A DNA stretch of 64,000 nucleotides from Plotosus lineatus. Lineage: Eukaryota; Chordata; Actinopteri; Siluriformes; Plotosidae. A program made the translations under genes and the position numbers. Positions within the stretch are counted from its first letter, which is position 1. Every line of letters begins with the position of its first letter. The stretch lies in contig CM045733.1 in assembly GCA_024760905.1 (NCBI GenBank), forward strand, positions 35,616,001-35,680,000, given 5' to 3'. This document shows positions 23,701 to 36,954 of this stretch, piece by piece. Below the pieces are notes generated by a model. It was not told where the DNA came from. It made no database searches and saw only the letters and a program-made list of their open reading frames with translations.

Positions 23701-23834
23701 CAATCATGAAAGTGGAATTATATTAAAATTCAAATCATTATAATGTGTGACGTTAATAAATAAAATATTGAACACCCGAGCTGGTACTCGAATCCAGGAC
23801 CTTCTTGCTCTGAGGCAGATATTCTAACCACTGT

Positions 23835-23836
<2 letters not shown>

Positions 23837-23866
<30 letters not shown>
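23837..23866. repeat. (CA)n microsatellite
   Basis: About 15 CA units. Confidence 0.95.
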
Positions 23867-23867
<1 letters not shown>

Positions 23868-23988
23868 ATACAATAAGTATCATAGTGAAATACACTGTTG
23901 ATTTTTTCCAGCTTTCACCAAACAAAAAAAATTCACCCTGTTCATGTGAATAAAGGTGATTCTATGACATGAGAATTTAAAGATCACA

Positions 23989-23994
23989 TACACA

Positions 23995-24050
<56 letters not shown>

Positions 24051-24082
24051 CACACACACACACATATATATACACACACACA

Positions 24083-24160
<78 letters not shown>

Positions 24161-24201
24161 TATACACACATATGCACACACACACACGCACACATGCACA
24201 C

Positions 24202-24262
<61 letters not shown>

Positions 24263-24290
24263 TATACACACATATGCACACACACATATG

Positions 24291-24324
<34 letters not shown>

Positions 24325-24329
24325 TGCAC

Positions 24330-24378
<49 letters not shown>
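23989..24378. repeat. 390-bp compound CA array
   Basis: CA dinucleotides interspersed with TATA, GCACA and TGCACA variants, giving a loose higher-order pattern. Long open frames of Cys/Val or His/Thr here are artefacts. Confidence 0.97.
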
Positions 24379-24382
<4 letters not shown>

Positions 24383-24449
24383 GAGTTCACGCACGGGGTT
24401 TTTGAGAGTGTTGTAGCTAGTGTAGTGTAGGTGCTTAATCATTGTCGCT

Positions 24450-26925
24450 TCCAGCTGCAGCTGCTACCTCACTCGTAGTGAAAAGGGGGGCAATCTGTAA
24501 GCCCACCACTGGTGGATTGAGCATCTCATCAGTCAAGACTCTCACAGCGCCTCCATGAGGCACACCACGGACAACTGGGTAACTTGCAGCCCCAGGCAGA
24601 GTCTATGAGGGGTCTTGGAGCAGGTTGGGCCCCAGAGGTGCCCTGGTACTCACCAACCAACCATCCAATGCCTTGTGGATAGGGCCTTTTAAGACAAAGG
24701 CTGAAAAGGGCACTCTTTGCCTTGCAGGTTTTGCCTCTTCAGGCAAAACCTAAGAGATGGCAAACTCTGGAGAAAAACCTACGCCACTGCCTTGTGGATC
24801 TTCTTCGGGAGAAAAGAAGGCTAAAGGAGTAAACCTGATCCAAGTCCTGAGTGGAGCCCCTAAGACGGTTGACGAAGACACTGTGTTACCTTCTGGCAGC
24901 TCCTGCAGCCAAGCTGTTACCAAATGTACTGCTCTGCATTCCTTTGGAGTACAACAGGGAGGCCGAGAGGGGGGTCTTGGTGCCTGGGCATACCAAGACC
25001 TCCATATTCCTTGCCCAGGTTTTTTGCACCTTGGAGGGGGCACTCCGGATCTGCTGAATTAGCAGCTGAACCAACACGAGAGGCAGCAATTACGAGTTCT
25101 AAGTCCAACATGATTGGCGTAATGTACATGCGCTATGGGTTGCCTCTGGCAGTTGGAGGGATCATCATATCCCACTGGTTAGCTACCGCCTGCTCAAACT
25201 GGGCAGTCCCCAGTCAATAAGGTGCTGACCCGCCAACATCTGCTTTCTTCACTGGGTGTGTGGAGATTAGAGTATTTCGCACCACAAACAGATGATAAAA
25301 CTTGCACCAGGCAAGCATAAAAGGAACAAGAAACTACCAGTCTTATGGCTGGCCACTTGGAATGTGAGGACTATGCGTCCAGGTCTCTCTGATGACCTGG
25401 AACAGATTGACAGCTGCAGGAAAACAGCTATCATTGATTCCGAGCCGGGAAGACAAAACGTGGCTATAGCAGCATTACAAGAGACCAGACTTGCTGGAGA
25501 TGGCATGCTACAGGAGAACAACTTTGCCTTTTTTTTGGCAAGGCAGACCAGCTGAAGAGTCTTGTATACATGGTTTTGGTCTGGCAGTCAAGAAGAATCT
25601 GCTTCTCATGATAAAACCTCCCACAAATGGCTCAGAACACATCCTTTCCGTTTGACATTTAACATTGCATGAGAAAGTAAACATCATAAGCTTTTATGCT
25701 CCAACTTTAACCTCTCCGCAAGAAACAAAAGATCAGTTCTACGAGGAGCTTGATACCATTTTTGGCACCATCCCCAAATCAGAGCAAATCATCCTGCTGG
25801 GTGATTTTAATGCCAGAGTTGGGAATGACTATGAGACATGGCCAACCTGCCTTGGACTCTTTGGTGTGGGCAAGATGAACGAGATGGTCAGCGTCTGCTA
25901 GAGCTATGCTCCTACCACAAACTATGCATCACCAACACATTGGAGTTAGAGAATAAAGTTAGATCTGACCACTCATAACCAGAAGGGCTGCACTTAACAA
26001 CGTGCTCCATACACACAGCTTCCATAGCGCTGATTGTGATATGGACCACTCCATGGTCTGTGCCAAAGTCCACCTGCAGCCGAAAAAGACCTACCGCCCC
26101 AAACAGGCAGAATGCCCTCGGATAAATTCTTCCAGAATTTCCAGCCCTGATGTATGTGCACAGCTGGTAGACCGCCTGGAATGAACTCTTGGTGACCATC
26201 CAACAGCTGCAAGTATGGAAGACAATTGGTGCTTCATACAAGACAAAGTCGATGATGCAGCCATGATAACCCTTGGCAAGAAGGAGAGGAAAAAACAAGA
26301 CTGGTTTGAGTTACATCACCCAGTGATAGAACCTGTGATAAAGGCAAAAAGAAAAGCATTGATTGCCTACAAAGCAGATGCTTCCCCCAAGAACCTCTCT
26401 ACAAGCATCTAGACAAACTGTTCAGAGGACAGCAAGACGTTGTGCAAATAAACACTGGCAGACCCTGTGCATGAACATCTAAACCTGTGCAGACAGTGGA
26501 AATATCCAGGGCATGTACGAGGGAATAAAGAAAGATTTTGGACCTGCCATTAGGAAAGTTGCTCCATGAAATCAAAGGAAGGTGAAGTTATTACTGATCG
26601 CTCCAAGCAGATGGAAAGATGGGCTGAGCATTATCGAGATCTCTACTCCACACAAAATGTGGTCTCTGAAGATGCATGAGAGAGCATTCCTGCTCTACCC
26701 ATTATGGAAGGTCTGGATCTGCAACCTACTGAAGACAAGCTAAGGAAGCCCATTGACTCCCTAGCTCATGGGAAGGCACCAGATAATGACGGCATTCCTG
26801 GAGAAGTCTTCCAGGCTGGGAAAGTTATACTGCTTGCGCATTTCCAGTTTTCTTTGCCAATACTGGCAAAAGGGACAAGTCCCACAAGACATGCGTGATG
26901 CCAACATCAGAAAAATGGGAAAAAA
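24450..26925 (+). mobile_element. LINE 1: APE-type non-LTR retrotransposon, 5' and endonuclease part
   Basis: A leader of about 300 bp is followed by a degenerate ORF with an apurinic endonuclease domain and the beginning of a reverse transcriptase. Homology stops at about 26920, before the RT catalytic motifs, so the 3' half is missing. Clade not assigned. Confidence 0.8.
25285..26910 (+). pseudogene. LINE endonuclease/RT ORF, broken
   Basis: Readable in shifting frames: ATWNVRTM (first EN motif), IAALQETRL (catalytic Glu), IISFYAPTLTS, ILLGDFNARVGNDYETWP (Asp/Asn motif), SADCDMDHSMV (final Asp-His motif), then DWFELHHPVIEPVI and the RT lead-in DSLAHGKAPDNDGIPGEVFQ and VPQDMRDANI. Between NDYETWP and SADCD a segment is missing, and stops and frameshifts are frequent. 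The FADD-type RT core is absent. An inactive relic. Confidence 0.82.
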
Positions 26926-27099
26926 GACATTTTTAGTGAGTTGTAATCGAGCAAGTGATAGTTCAATACTTGTTTTAATCGTTTATGCAAAAATCCGAAT
27001 TTTGATAAAAATGGACCCTTTATACTTCTCTGGCCTTTATCTCAATAGTAGTCTGTGTGACAAGCGCCTGCTTTCGGTGGAGTGCCTCACGTATTAGGT

Positions 27100-27261
27100 C
27101 AAATATACTTGTTTGTGTCAGGTTATATTAGTTTGGGAGGGGGTTGGAATGTAATTGGTTTTCTATTATTTCCTATGGGAATTTTTGTTTTATCAAACGA
27201 ACATTTTGAGTTATGAGCTTGCCCTCAGTACGGATTAATTTTGTAAGTCAAGGTACCACTG
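27100..27261. mobile_element. M2-type MITE right end
   Basis: Ends TTTTGTAAGTCAAGGTACCACTG, close to the M2 terminus; the left end was not found. It abuts the M1 element at 27270. Confidence 0.5.
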
Positions 27262-27269
27262 TGTATATA

Positions 27270-27521
27270 CAGTGATCCCTCACTATTTCGAGCTTCAGTT
27301 TCTGTGGCTTCAGTGCATCGTGTGTTTTTCATGAATATTAATCGAAAAATAAAAATAAGGAAATTAAGGAAAAGTAAGGAAAACAATAAGGAAAACGTTG
27401 CAAAACAAGGCCAATTATACGGAAAAAACCCCCAAACAAAAAATAATAATAAAAACAACCCAACAAAACTACTTACATTTTTATGTGAGCTGCACATTTG
27501 AGTGTGTGCACGTGTGTGTGT

Positions 27522-27563
<42 letters not shown>

Positions 27564-27732
27564 GCACGTTTGAGTGTTTATTTGCTATTACAAGTATTTA
27601 TAGTGTTGAATATGTATGTATTGATATTATATACACATATACATGTATGTATACGTCAGTCAGGGGGGTCGAACCTACTTCACGGAAATTGGCTCTCGGT
27701 CCCCATTAACCACAGAAAGTGAGGGATCCCTG
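27270..27732. mobile_element. MITE-like element M1, second copy
   Basis: CAGTGATCCCTCACTATTTCG on the left (after TA) and AGAAAGTGAGGGATCCCTG on the right. 463 bp with an internal (TG)n at 27513-27560. Confidence 0.82.
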
Positions 27733-27746
27733 TGTGTGTGTGTGTG

Positions 27747-27789
<43 letters not shown>
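27733..27789. repeat. (TG)n(TA)n microsatellite
   Basis: Lies between the M1 and M2b elements. Confidence 0.95.
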
Positions 27790-27792
<3 letters not shown>

Positions 27793-27798
27793 CACACA

Positions 27799-28074
27799 CA
27801 GTCAGCCCCCAATTTATGAAATTAACCCGTTCCAGAGCCCTTTTTGTATGCCGGGGATTTCGTAAGTAGGGGTCGCATTTTACATATTAAACGCCTAATT
27901 CGTTCCAAGGCTCCAGTCTTTGGACTGGAAAAATCCCATAAACCCTTTAAAAATGATAAAAGTACACCAATTTTGTATGAAATATGTGTTAAAAGTAAAA
28001 GAAAATTATTTATTAAACCATTTAAACATTTTATTAACATATTTATTAATTAAACCATTATTAAACATTTTTAT

Positions 28075-28141
<67 letters not shown>

Positions 28142-28414
28142 GATGCATTACATGCACATGTTTATTCTAGTGTTGCGGGCCACACCCACAAGACGTGGAA
28201 TTCAAAGTGCATTCCCTGCTTGACCATTTACTGAATTAAAACAACTTAAAAAACTAAACTAAAAACTAAAGTGTTATTCTCTCTCTCTCTCTCTCTCTCT
28301 GTCTCGCCGTGCGCTGCGGGCCACGCCCACAAGACATGAATTCAAAGCGCATTCCCTATTTGACCATTTACTGAATTAAAACAACTTAAAAACTAAACTA
28401 AAGAGTTATTCCTT

Positions 28415-28461
<47 letters not shown>

Positions 28462-28845
28462 GCACGTGAATTCAAAGCGCATTCCTTGCTTGACAAACTC
28501 AACTTTAATTTGATTCCTTTAGGGATCGGAATTCCAGATGAGTTCAAATGCGCCGACCTTTATTAAACATTTACTGAATTAAAACAACTTAAAAAACCAA
28601 ATTAAAAACTAAAGAGTGAAGCTTCCTTTTGCCTCTATCTGGGAGGTCAGCAGGGCGGGATGTTGAGAGACAGCCAATGAGAGAGCAACTCGCGTCGTGT
28701 GAAATATTGATTGGCACATTTGAGTTTTGAATTTCTTTTCGTAAGAGGTGGTTGTTTCGTATCTTGGGGACGGAAACTCGGGGAAATGTTTTTCGTAATC
28801 CGGGGATTTTGTACACAGGGGTCTTCGTAAGTTGAGGGCCGACTG
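27799..28845. mobile_element. MITE-like element M2b, second copy
   Basis: Left CAGTCAGCCCCCAATTTATG; right TTCGTAAGTTGAGGGCCGACTG followed by TA. Carries (CA)n at 28079-28137 and (CT)n at 28281-28300 and 28420-28457. A segment of about 100 bp (GCGGGCCACACCCACAAGAC...AACTAAACTAAA) is tandemly repeated internally. Confidence 0.75.
28079..28137. repeat. (CA)n microsatellite in M2b
   Basis: About 29 CA units following ATTTTTATTAA, as in the copy at 2.0-3.1 kb. Confidence 0.97.
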
Positions 28846-28853
28846 TATATATG

Positions 28854-29060
28854 TGTCTATGGTGAGAGGAGTAAAAGAACCATTGCTGACTTTTGTGAAG
28901 AGCAGGCTGCATAGCAGTCAGCATGTTACTGCCCTGCGATGGCCTGGCAAGCTATCCAGGGTGTACTCTACCCTCGCCAAGAGTCAGCTGAGACGGGTAC
29001 CAGCCTCTCATGACCCTAATTAAGATTAAGTGGCTCAAAAAATGAATAGATGAATCAATC
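28854..29060 (+). mobile_element. SINE family A, 5'-truncated, second-type tail
   Basis: Starts in the body (GTCTATGGTGAGAGGAGTAA) and ends CATGACCCTAATTAAGATTA then AATGAATAGATGAATCAATC. Confidence 0.75.
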
Positions 29061-29457
29061 TCACTCATCTGATAACGAAGATATCTGTTTTTTATTTCCT
29101 CTCATTTTCTTCATGAGGCGCCATCACATGACCAGGAAGAGGTGAAAGCATTCACACGCCCCTCCGTGACTTGTAATACTAGTTCCCGCCTCTTTTCGAA
29201 CTGCGGTGCATGCACATTTCTAACATACTCTGAGGGAAAGCGCTATCCACCCCGTCATATGAATGAGCTCACAGACGTGAATGGCTGGCTATTGCTCTGA
29301 GTGACAGGGAAGTGAGCATATGCCGTCCCTTCCTCCCGTGAGAGCTCCCGGTTATGGACGGCTGTGGCATTGACCCGGATTTGAGCTTGCGATCTCTGGG
29401 TTAATAGTCATACACCTTGTCGATATGCCACTCATACTACACATTTCCATTAGTCAT
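29061..29457. other. Intronic stretch, nothing recognised
   Basis: Relatively GC-rich for the region but no coding or repeat identified. Confidence 0.4.
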
Positions 29458-29575
29458 TAATCAGATTCAGAATCAGAATACTTTATTGGTCCCGGAGGAA
29501 ATTGTGTGCAGACAGTTACTCCATACAAAGTAAGAATGAGGTGAAGTTTCGACGATGAAAAATGAAAGACAAATG
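29458..29575. repeat. Dispersed-repeat fragment (AGAATACTTTATTGGTCCC)
   Basis: This phrase is a frequent antisense 3'-end motif of fish retroposons. Only about 100 bp is recognisable; a TA/GA simple repeat follows at 29581-29620. Confidence 0.4.
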
Positions 29576-30070
29576 ACAAATTTATATATATATATATCGA
29601 GAGAGAGAGAGAGAGAGATAGATACATGCATATAGATATACTTATATATTTATGTAGATTCAATATGTAAGTCTAAAATTAGTAGTTACTAATATCTATA
29701 CAAACAGATACAAAATGAATACAGTCAGTGATATGATATGTACAGTATTTATCTGTATGACAAACAACATGCTTTAAATACCATCCATTACCACAAGATG
29801 GTGTTGGCTATACAACTTTGGATCAAATGTTACATGAATCAACATTTGGGATGGAAAGGAAAATTTGGATATTTAGCTTTTTGCAAGTTTAGCTTTCCTG
29901 GGCATTTTATAAAACCAAAACTTATTATTATTTTTTTTACCATACTACTCTGGAGTTCTTCATTGGAAATTCTATTAGATGATCTATTGATGTGCATTTC
30001 AGATTTCAAGAATAATTTTACTGTACAAGTTTCACACAACACTTTGTTTCATGTCCTATAGATTGTATTC

Positions 30071-30194
<124 letters not shown>

Positions 30195-30195
30195 A

Positions 30196-31698
<1,503 letters not shown>

Positions 31699-31752
<54 letters not shown>
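31699..31752. repeat. (TG)n microsatellite
   Basis: About 27 TG units abutting transposon 2. Confidence 0.95.
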
Positions 31753-31755
<3 letters not shown>

Positions 31756-31996
31756 AACAATTCGTTGCTCTCTGTTGGAAGTAGACTCGTATCTCATTCA
31801 TAAATTGTGTTTTTTAATATTTACTTTGCATTTGTTTCACTTGTTCCTGATTCTACATTTTCCAATGTCCATAAAGTAGTACATGACATAAACACTAAAT
31901 GCGCCACATGTATAAGAGCTACCAAGGCCCAGATTACTAACAATGTTGCAGTATGTTTCCAGGTTGTGTTTGTTTTTAAATACACTATCAGAATAG

Positions 31997-31998
<2 letters not shown>

Positions 31999-32049
<51 letters not shown>
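31999..32049. repeat. (TG)n microsatellite
   Basis: About 25 TG units. Confidence 0.95.
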
Positions 32050-32052
<3 letters not shown>

Positions 32053-32437
32053 TCAACAGCCCATGGGAATGATGAGATGGTAGGTTTCACATATGCAGAA
32101 CTGGGTAGCAGGACAGGTTAGTAGGATAGGGAGGGCAGGTGACAAAACAAACAAGAGAGAGAACAAATTCTAGTGAACCGTAATAATAACACCACAGCAG
32201 TGATCCTGTACCTCAATCATTAGCAGAGGGTCGGATGAGGTATTATGCATGTTGTAAAGTAAAAAGGAAGAAAAAAGGACAAATTTACAAACTACCGAAG
32301 GGCAATGGTGGATCACTGGTTAAGGCTCTGGTTTACTCATCCCAGGGTTGGAGGTTCAAGTAACATTACTACCAAGCTTCCACTGTTGGGTCCTTGAGCT
32401 AGGCTCTTTACCCTCAATTGCTCAGATGCATGAAGAA

Positions 32438-32454
32438 TGTATAAAAATTAAGTT
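32438..32454 (+). repeat. Target-site duplication, left copy
   Basis: TGTATAAAAATTAAGTT, identical to 34404-34420. Confidence 0.93.
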
Positions 32455-34403
32455 GACAAATTTGACAAGTTGACAAGTTTATTTTTTTTTTTGCATTTGG
32501 GGCCTCGTGACCCATATTGCTAATACACAAAATACATACAGTGTGCTTTTAATACAATTTTTCATATCATATTGGCAGATTTCTTTTCAAGTATAATGAC
32601 ACAGATCTGATAAGTTTTACATTTGTTGATGATAATAACTGATTCATTTTAAAAATGGAAGTTCCATTATAATAATATTCTGGTAAAAACTGCTGTCTGC
32701 TGGTCTTAAAATATGGACAAACAAGTAAGAAATGATACTCATCTTCCTTACAGTCTAAACTACACTTTGTGCACAGTACGTTGGTATTTTCATTTCATTT
32801 AAATCGAGATAACTGAATTGTGAAGCACAACGGAATTTACAATATAGCCTTAGTAAATCCTTTTCTGTAAACAGTTCCACTGCATACTTCTCTACACCTA
32901 AATTGGATTTAAAACCACTATAATATTTTAGAAGAGGTGATTTGAAAATTTTAGAGTGCCAATTTTGAAATTGAATATCCTTACATCTTTGTAAAAATAC
33001 TTCCATAACTAAGTTTGTCCTACCACAATCTTGATCAATCCACACATGTGCAAACAGAGTTTCAAACAATAATACCCGAATACGAGAAACCCAACAAATT
33101 TTATTTTGCTCATCAAAACGCTTCTACATTTCGTAACAAGCCCTTAGGTAATGCGAACTATCCATATGAATAAGTCTACACCAGTAACTAATACAACGTC
33201 TGCAATATCTAACACACATATAACTTCTCTCCATGTCACCAAGGATAATGTTACTAGACGTATGTTTAGAAACCCCAAGACACCTTTTGAAGAAATCAGA
33301 TTGGACTTTTTCAATTGGTTCCCTGAAACTATAACCCCAAATTTCTGCACCATACAATAATATTGGAGAAATCCTATAATCAGAAATTTTAGTAATAGTA
33401 TGAAATGGCAGTCAATGAAAATAATTGATTAATCTATATACTGGAACAACTGCCTTTCTTTCCAGGATAGAAATAGTATCACACGCTCTCGACCAAATTA
33501 ATCTTGATGAAAATGTAACTCCTAAATACTTATAATATGAAATGCACTTGAGTTCCCTTTACATCAAAACCCCATTTAATGCAGACCTTTTCAAGAAAGT
33601 CTAGGTTTTTTTTTGTAAGCCTGTCACTGTGTAATCAATCAAAGCAAGATCTGCAAATAAAAGTAATAGTATTTCTTTAATATTCTCTTGAACAAATATG
33701 CCTGTAAGATCACTTTGATTAAATTCATACAAAATTTCATTAATAAAAATGATAAAGAGAACTGGGCTTAACATACAGCCCTGATGAACATCGGCAGAAG
33801 TGGTGAAGTTACCTGAGAACCCTTCTCTTGCCTTAACACACGCCTTAACCTTTGCATACATATCACAAAGAACATTAAATAATTTACCACATATACCCTT
33901 TTGATGAAAAACATACAAAAGTTTTTGCCGAATAACTAAATCGAAAGCCTTATGAAAGTTGATAAAACGATGCCTTGGTTTTCTTAAATATTTTTCATAT
34001 AATGACTGGAGAGTAAATATATTATCAATAGTCGAATAATTACTCCAAAATCCTGCTTGTGATTCATAAATAATTTCATTTAATTCTACCCATTTCCTGA
34101 CCCTATCCTCAATTATAGAAGTAAAGACTTTACCTAAAACATTTAATCAAGATATGCCACGATAATTATTGGGATCCATAACATCACCCTTCTTAAATAA
34201 AGTAGCCCCCATTCTAATATTCTAACCGTCAGAAAAAACACCACTGTCCAAAACCAAATTAAACAGAGTCTCAAAAAAAAGGAACCTTCTTTAAGAACTC
34301 TGGGGGGAAATCCATCCACACCGCCAGATTTACCATTCTTCAATGAGTTCAATGCTTTCCTTATCTCCATTTGAGAAATAGGTTCAGACAATAAAAAATA
34401 TAT
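32455..34403 (-). mobile_element. LINE 2: 5'-truncated non-LTR retrotransposon
   Basis: Minus-strand element of about 1.95 kb bounded by a perfect 17-bp target duplication. Its 3' end carries a short repeated tail (complement of GACAAATTTGACAAGTTGACAAG). The 5' end begins in the RT domain, as expected for target-primed truncation. Confidence 0.9.
32755..34391 (-). pseudogene. LINE 2 reverse transcriptase and C-terminal region, broken
   Basis: Order on the minus strand: RT start (MEIRKALNSLKNGKSGGVDGFPP), RT core (VHQGCMLSPVLFIIFINEIL and FADLALIDYTV, where the usual ADD is ADL, so a catalytic Asp is lost in this reading), then AEIWGYSFREPIEKVQSDFFKRCLGV and a C-terminal WHSKIFKSPLLKYY, KYAVELF. 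Frameshifts separate the pieces. It is inactive; clade not assigned. Confidence 0.82.
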
Positions 34404-34420
34404 TGTATAAAAATTAAGTT
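34404..34420 (+). repeat. Target-site duplication, right copy
   Basis: TGTATAAAAATTAAGTT, identical to 32438-32454. Confidence 0.93.
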
Positions 34421-34759
34421 ACTCTGAATAAGGTTGTCTGCCAAAAGACATAAGTGTAATGTATAAAATAAAAAAATAAACACAATTGCTTAATTAATAA
34501 CACGAGCTAGCATTCCAGCCACAAAGAATTACAAATCAGGAATGTAGACTCTATCTGACTCCCAACTTGGAAAAGTAAACACATGGTCATGTTTGATTTT
34601 TAATTTTTTTATTTAATTTTGGAAATTTGTGTGGCAAGTCTCCTCAGTAAAGCCACCTGATTTACCCGAATTACTGCTGTAACAGCTACAATCATGGTGC
34701 CTTTCTCATGAATGATTTTTTATATACTGTATTAATCTAAAAGATAAATTATTTCCTGC

Positions 34760-35000
34760 TGCATTTAACCCATCCAAAGTGAACACACACACACACTTGG
34801 AGCAGTGGGCTGCCACACACATTGAGGTGCCCACAGAGCTGTTGGCGGTTGGGTGGCACTTCAGCCATTTATATGTGGAGGAAGGGAAGGTGGTGCTGAC
34901 TCCCCCACCGCCACACATTTTTTCGTGCTGGTTTGTGAATCAAACCACCGACCTTTTGGTCCCAAAGTCGTGTCCCTAACCATTAAGCTACAGACGCACC
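34760..35000 (-). mobile_element. Repeat F with tRNA-like end
   Basis: Minus strand begins with a tRNA-like region (complement of GTGAATCAAACCACCGACCT...CCATTAAGCTACAGACGCAC) and ends with the segment shared with 6455-6602. Confidence 0.6.
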
Positions 35001-35400
35001 ATAGCAGACGAGACAGTATTATTGTAAAGTATTTGTTTTACTTTTGTATATATCATCTGTTTTCATTCTTAATGATTTGATGAGGTGGCACTTTTTGCAA
35101 ATACATTCTTAATAATTGATATTTCTGTATTCAGATCTATGAGGCAACACAAGCCACAATAATCCTGACAAATAATACTTACATAATTGGAATATAATGT
35201 CAAAATACATTTGTTTGCTCTTGACAAGACAACAGCAAAGTGTAAATATGTTACTGTTGATCGTGTGAATACTGTACATGTTTTTTAGAAGTTGGACGTT
35301 AGTACTCAGAACTATAGCTGTTACTATAGACACTAACATATTAAAACAAAACAACAATAGGAGCCTACCCTACAATACTAAATTTCTAGGATGTGTCTGT
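35001..35400. other. Intron end, nothing recognised
   Basis: AT-rich intron leading to the linker exon acceptor at 35411. Confidence 0.5.
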
Positions 35401-35411
35401 GTTTTCCTCAG

Positions 35412-35770
35412 GTGCTTTACCGACTCAAGGAGAAGGTTGAGTACTCTGAGAGGCAGCTTAAGGGGCTGGGTGCGCCTGTGTCTGTGCATGCCACCCAGCT
35501 GCCCCTGACCTTCACCAGCAGCATGGTGCAGGCCAGCCCAGCCCCCAAACCAGCCTGCACTACTGCCACCAGCACAACAGCCTTCAACACCAGCATCAAC
35601 GGCACCACTCAAATCAACCACAACATAGTCCATACACACCCCAGTGCCTCCACATCTGAGTCTCAGTGCCCGTCGTGCCCTCCATGTCCCCCTGTGGCTG
35701 AGTTTAAGCCTTGTCTGTCATCCAATCCTTCACCCTTCAAGATGAAGCCTGCTGCGGGTCTGCAAGAGAG
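35412..35770 (+). CDS. ptprr: ptprr exon: cytoplasmic linker leading to the KIM
   Basis: 359 bp, phase 0 to 2. It opens with VLYRLKEKVEYSERQLKG, the cytoplasmic stop-transfer region, and continues into a low-complexity Thr/Ser/Pro/Ala linker with a Cys-Pro cluster (CPSCPPCPP). It ends with the conserved PSPFKMKP...GLQER that precedes the KIM. The middle looks longer and much more diverged than the mammalian linker as I remember it and is probably disordered. The final Arg codon is split by the intron (AG|A). Acceptor CCTCAG, donor GTGAGG. The upstream intron is about 14.15 kb. Confidence 0.93.
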
Positions 35771-36954
35771 GTGAGGGCCAGTCTGTTTTTAGTGATATGT
35801 AGATTAGAAGCCTGTTAGCAGTTTTGATGAATTCAGGTTTATTACCCTCCCATCCGGAATTGGGCTGGGCTAACGCCAAGGGCCCCCGTTTGAAAGGACT
35901 TCAAAATGAATATCACTTTTTTGCAAAACCAGTCAGCATCCTCTCCTACATTCCAAAATATTTTTCAGTAGGAATTTTACAGTATAGTAGTGACACTCGT
36001 TGTTTTAGACTGGTTAGCAATTGTATTTCAGCTAATATTAGTGGCTTATCTTCTTACCTTTAGATGTTTCTTTGAATTAGACATGGTGTCTCTGGGTGGT
36101 GATGGTATTTTCACAGCAGGCATTTTTTTTTTCCTGCAGCAAAAGTGGTAGTAGCTATTGTCATGAATACAATCAATTAAATGATACTGCAAAAATGGTA
36201 CATCTGAAAGGTGAAAGGTTTGCAGAAACATCTATTTGCTATTAGCAATGACATAACGTTATATGCATTTACTTGTTATGAGTTAACAAAAGACAAGCGA
36301 CTGGAGATGTTTGTAAACTCCACAGTGTTTTTTTAAGAGGCTGTGAGTGCTTCCATAGATAACAGTCACTTTTTGGAAATGATACTGAGGCTGTCCGGAT
36401 AGCGGAAAAGTATTTCTGTGCATGGGCCTGCAGTTTATTTTGTTCCAGAACATGTCAAAAGTAATATGTTACTTATGATCTCAGTTTTTACCAGTGGGGG
36501 GCCGTCAGGGCCAGCAAAGCCTTCCTTGCTGGTCTACACACTATCGGAAACACTGACCTACAATAACAACTTAATTTCTAGTATCTGTTCCATTAAATTG
36601 TATTAATTTATTACCAACAATCTGTTTTCTTCATTTCATAGTGTGTCTCTTGGCTATACTCCTTCCAGTACACGAACGTGTATGTTAGATTTGTTTTTTG
36701 ATTTGATTTTGCCCAATCAGATTTCATCTTCTATGTACTGCCATGTAAACTTAATCCTCCCATGGCCTTCCGAATCAGCAGTGCCGGTCAATGTCACTTA
36801 AACTATGTAAGCAATGAAACTGTTTCTTTAACCAATCAGATTTCAGATTTGCCACACAGAGCCATGTAGCATTTTTCCATCCTCTGACACCACACGAGCG
36901 ACTATAAATAGCATTATTTGTCTATAAAATTGTTATTAGTACACTTCTGCATAA
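35771..36954. other. Intronic stretch; possible DNA-transposon fragment near 36490
   Basis: CCAGTGGGGGGCCGTCAGGG at about 36492 resembles the terminus of a fish DNA transposon, but no matching end was found. The rest is unassigned. Confidence 0.3.

Larger units (their letters stand above)
32300..34470 (+). mobile_element. SINE family B split by a LINE
   Basis: Head and middle at 32300-32437 (GGGCAATGGTGGATCACTGG, TTGGAGGTTCAAG, TGTTGGGTCCTTGAGCTAGG). The tail resumes at 34421 (ACTCTGAATAAGGTTGTCTG CCAAAAGACATAAG). The interruption is the LINE at 32455-34403. Confidence 0.82.

Noticed and set aside
23880..24442. Open frames of up to 165 codons made of Cys-Val or His-Thr repeats
   Set aside because: They are translations of the CA/TG array in all frames, with no independent coding evidence.
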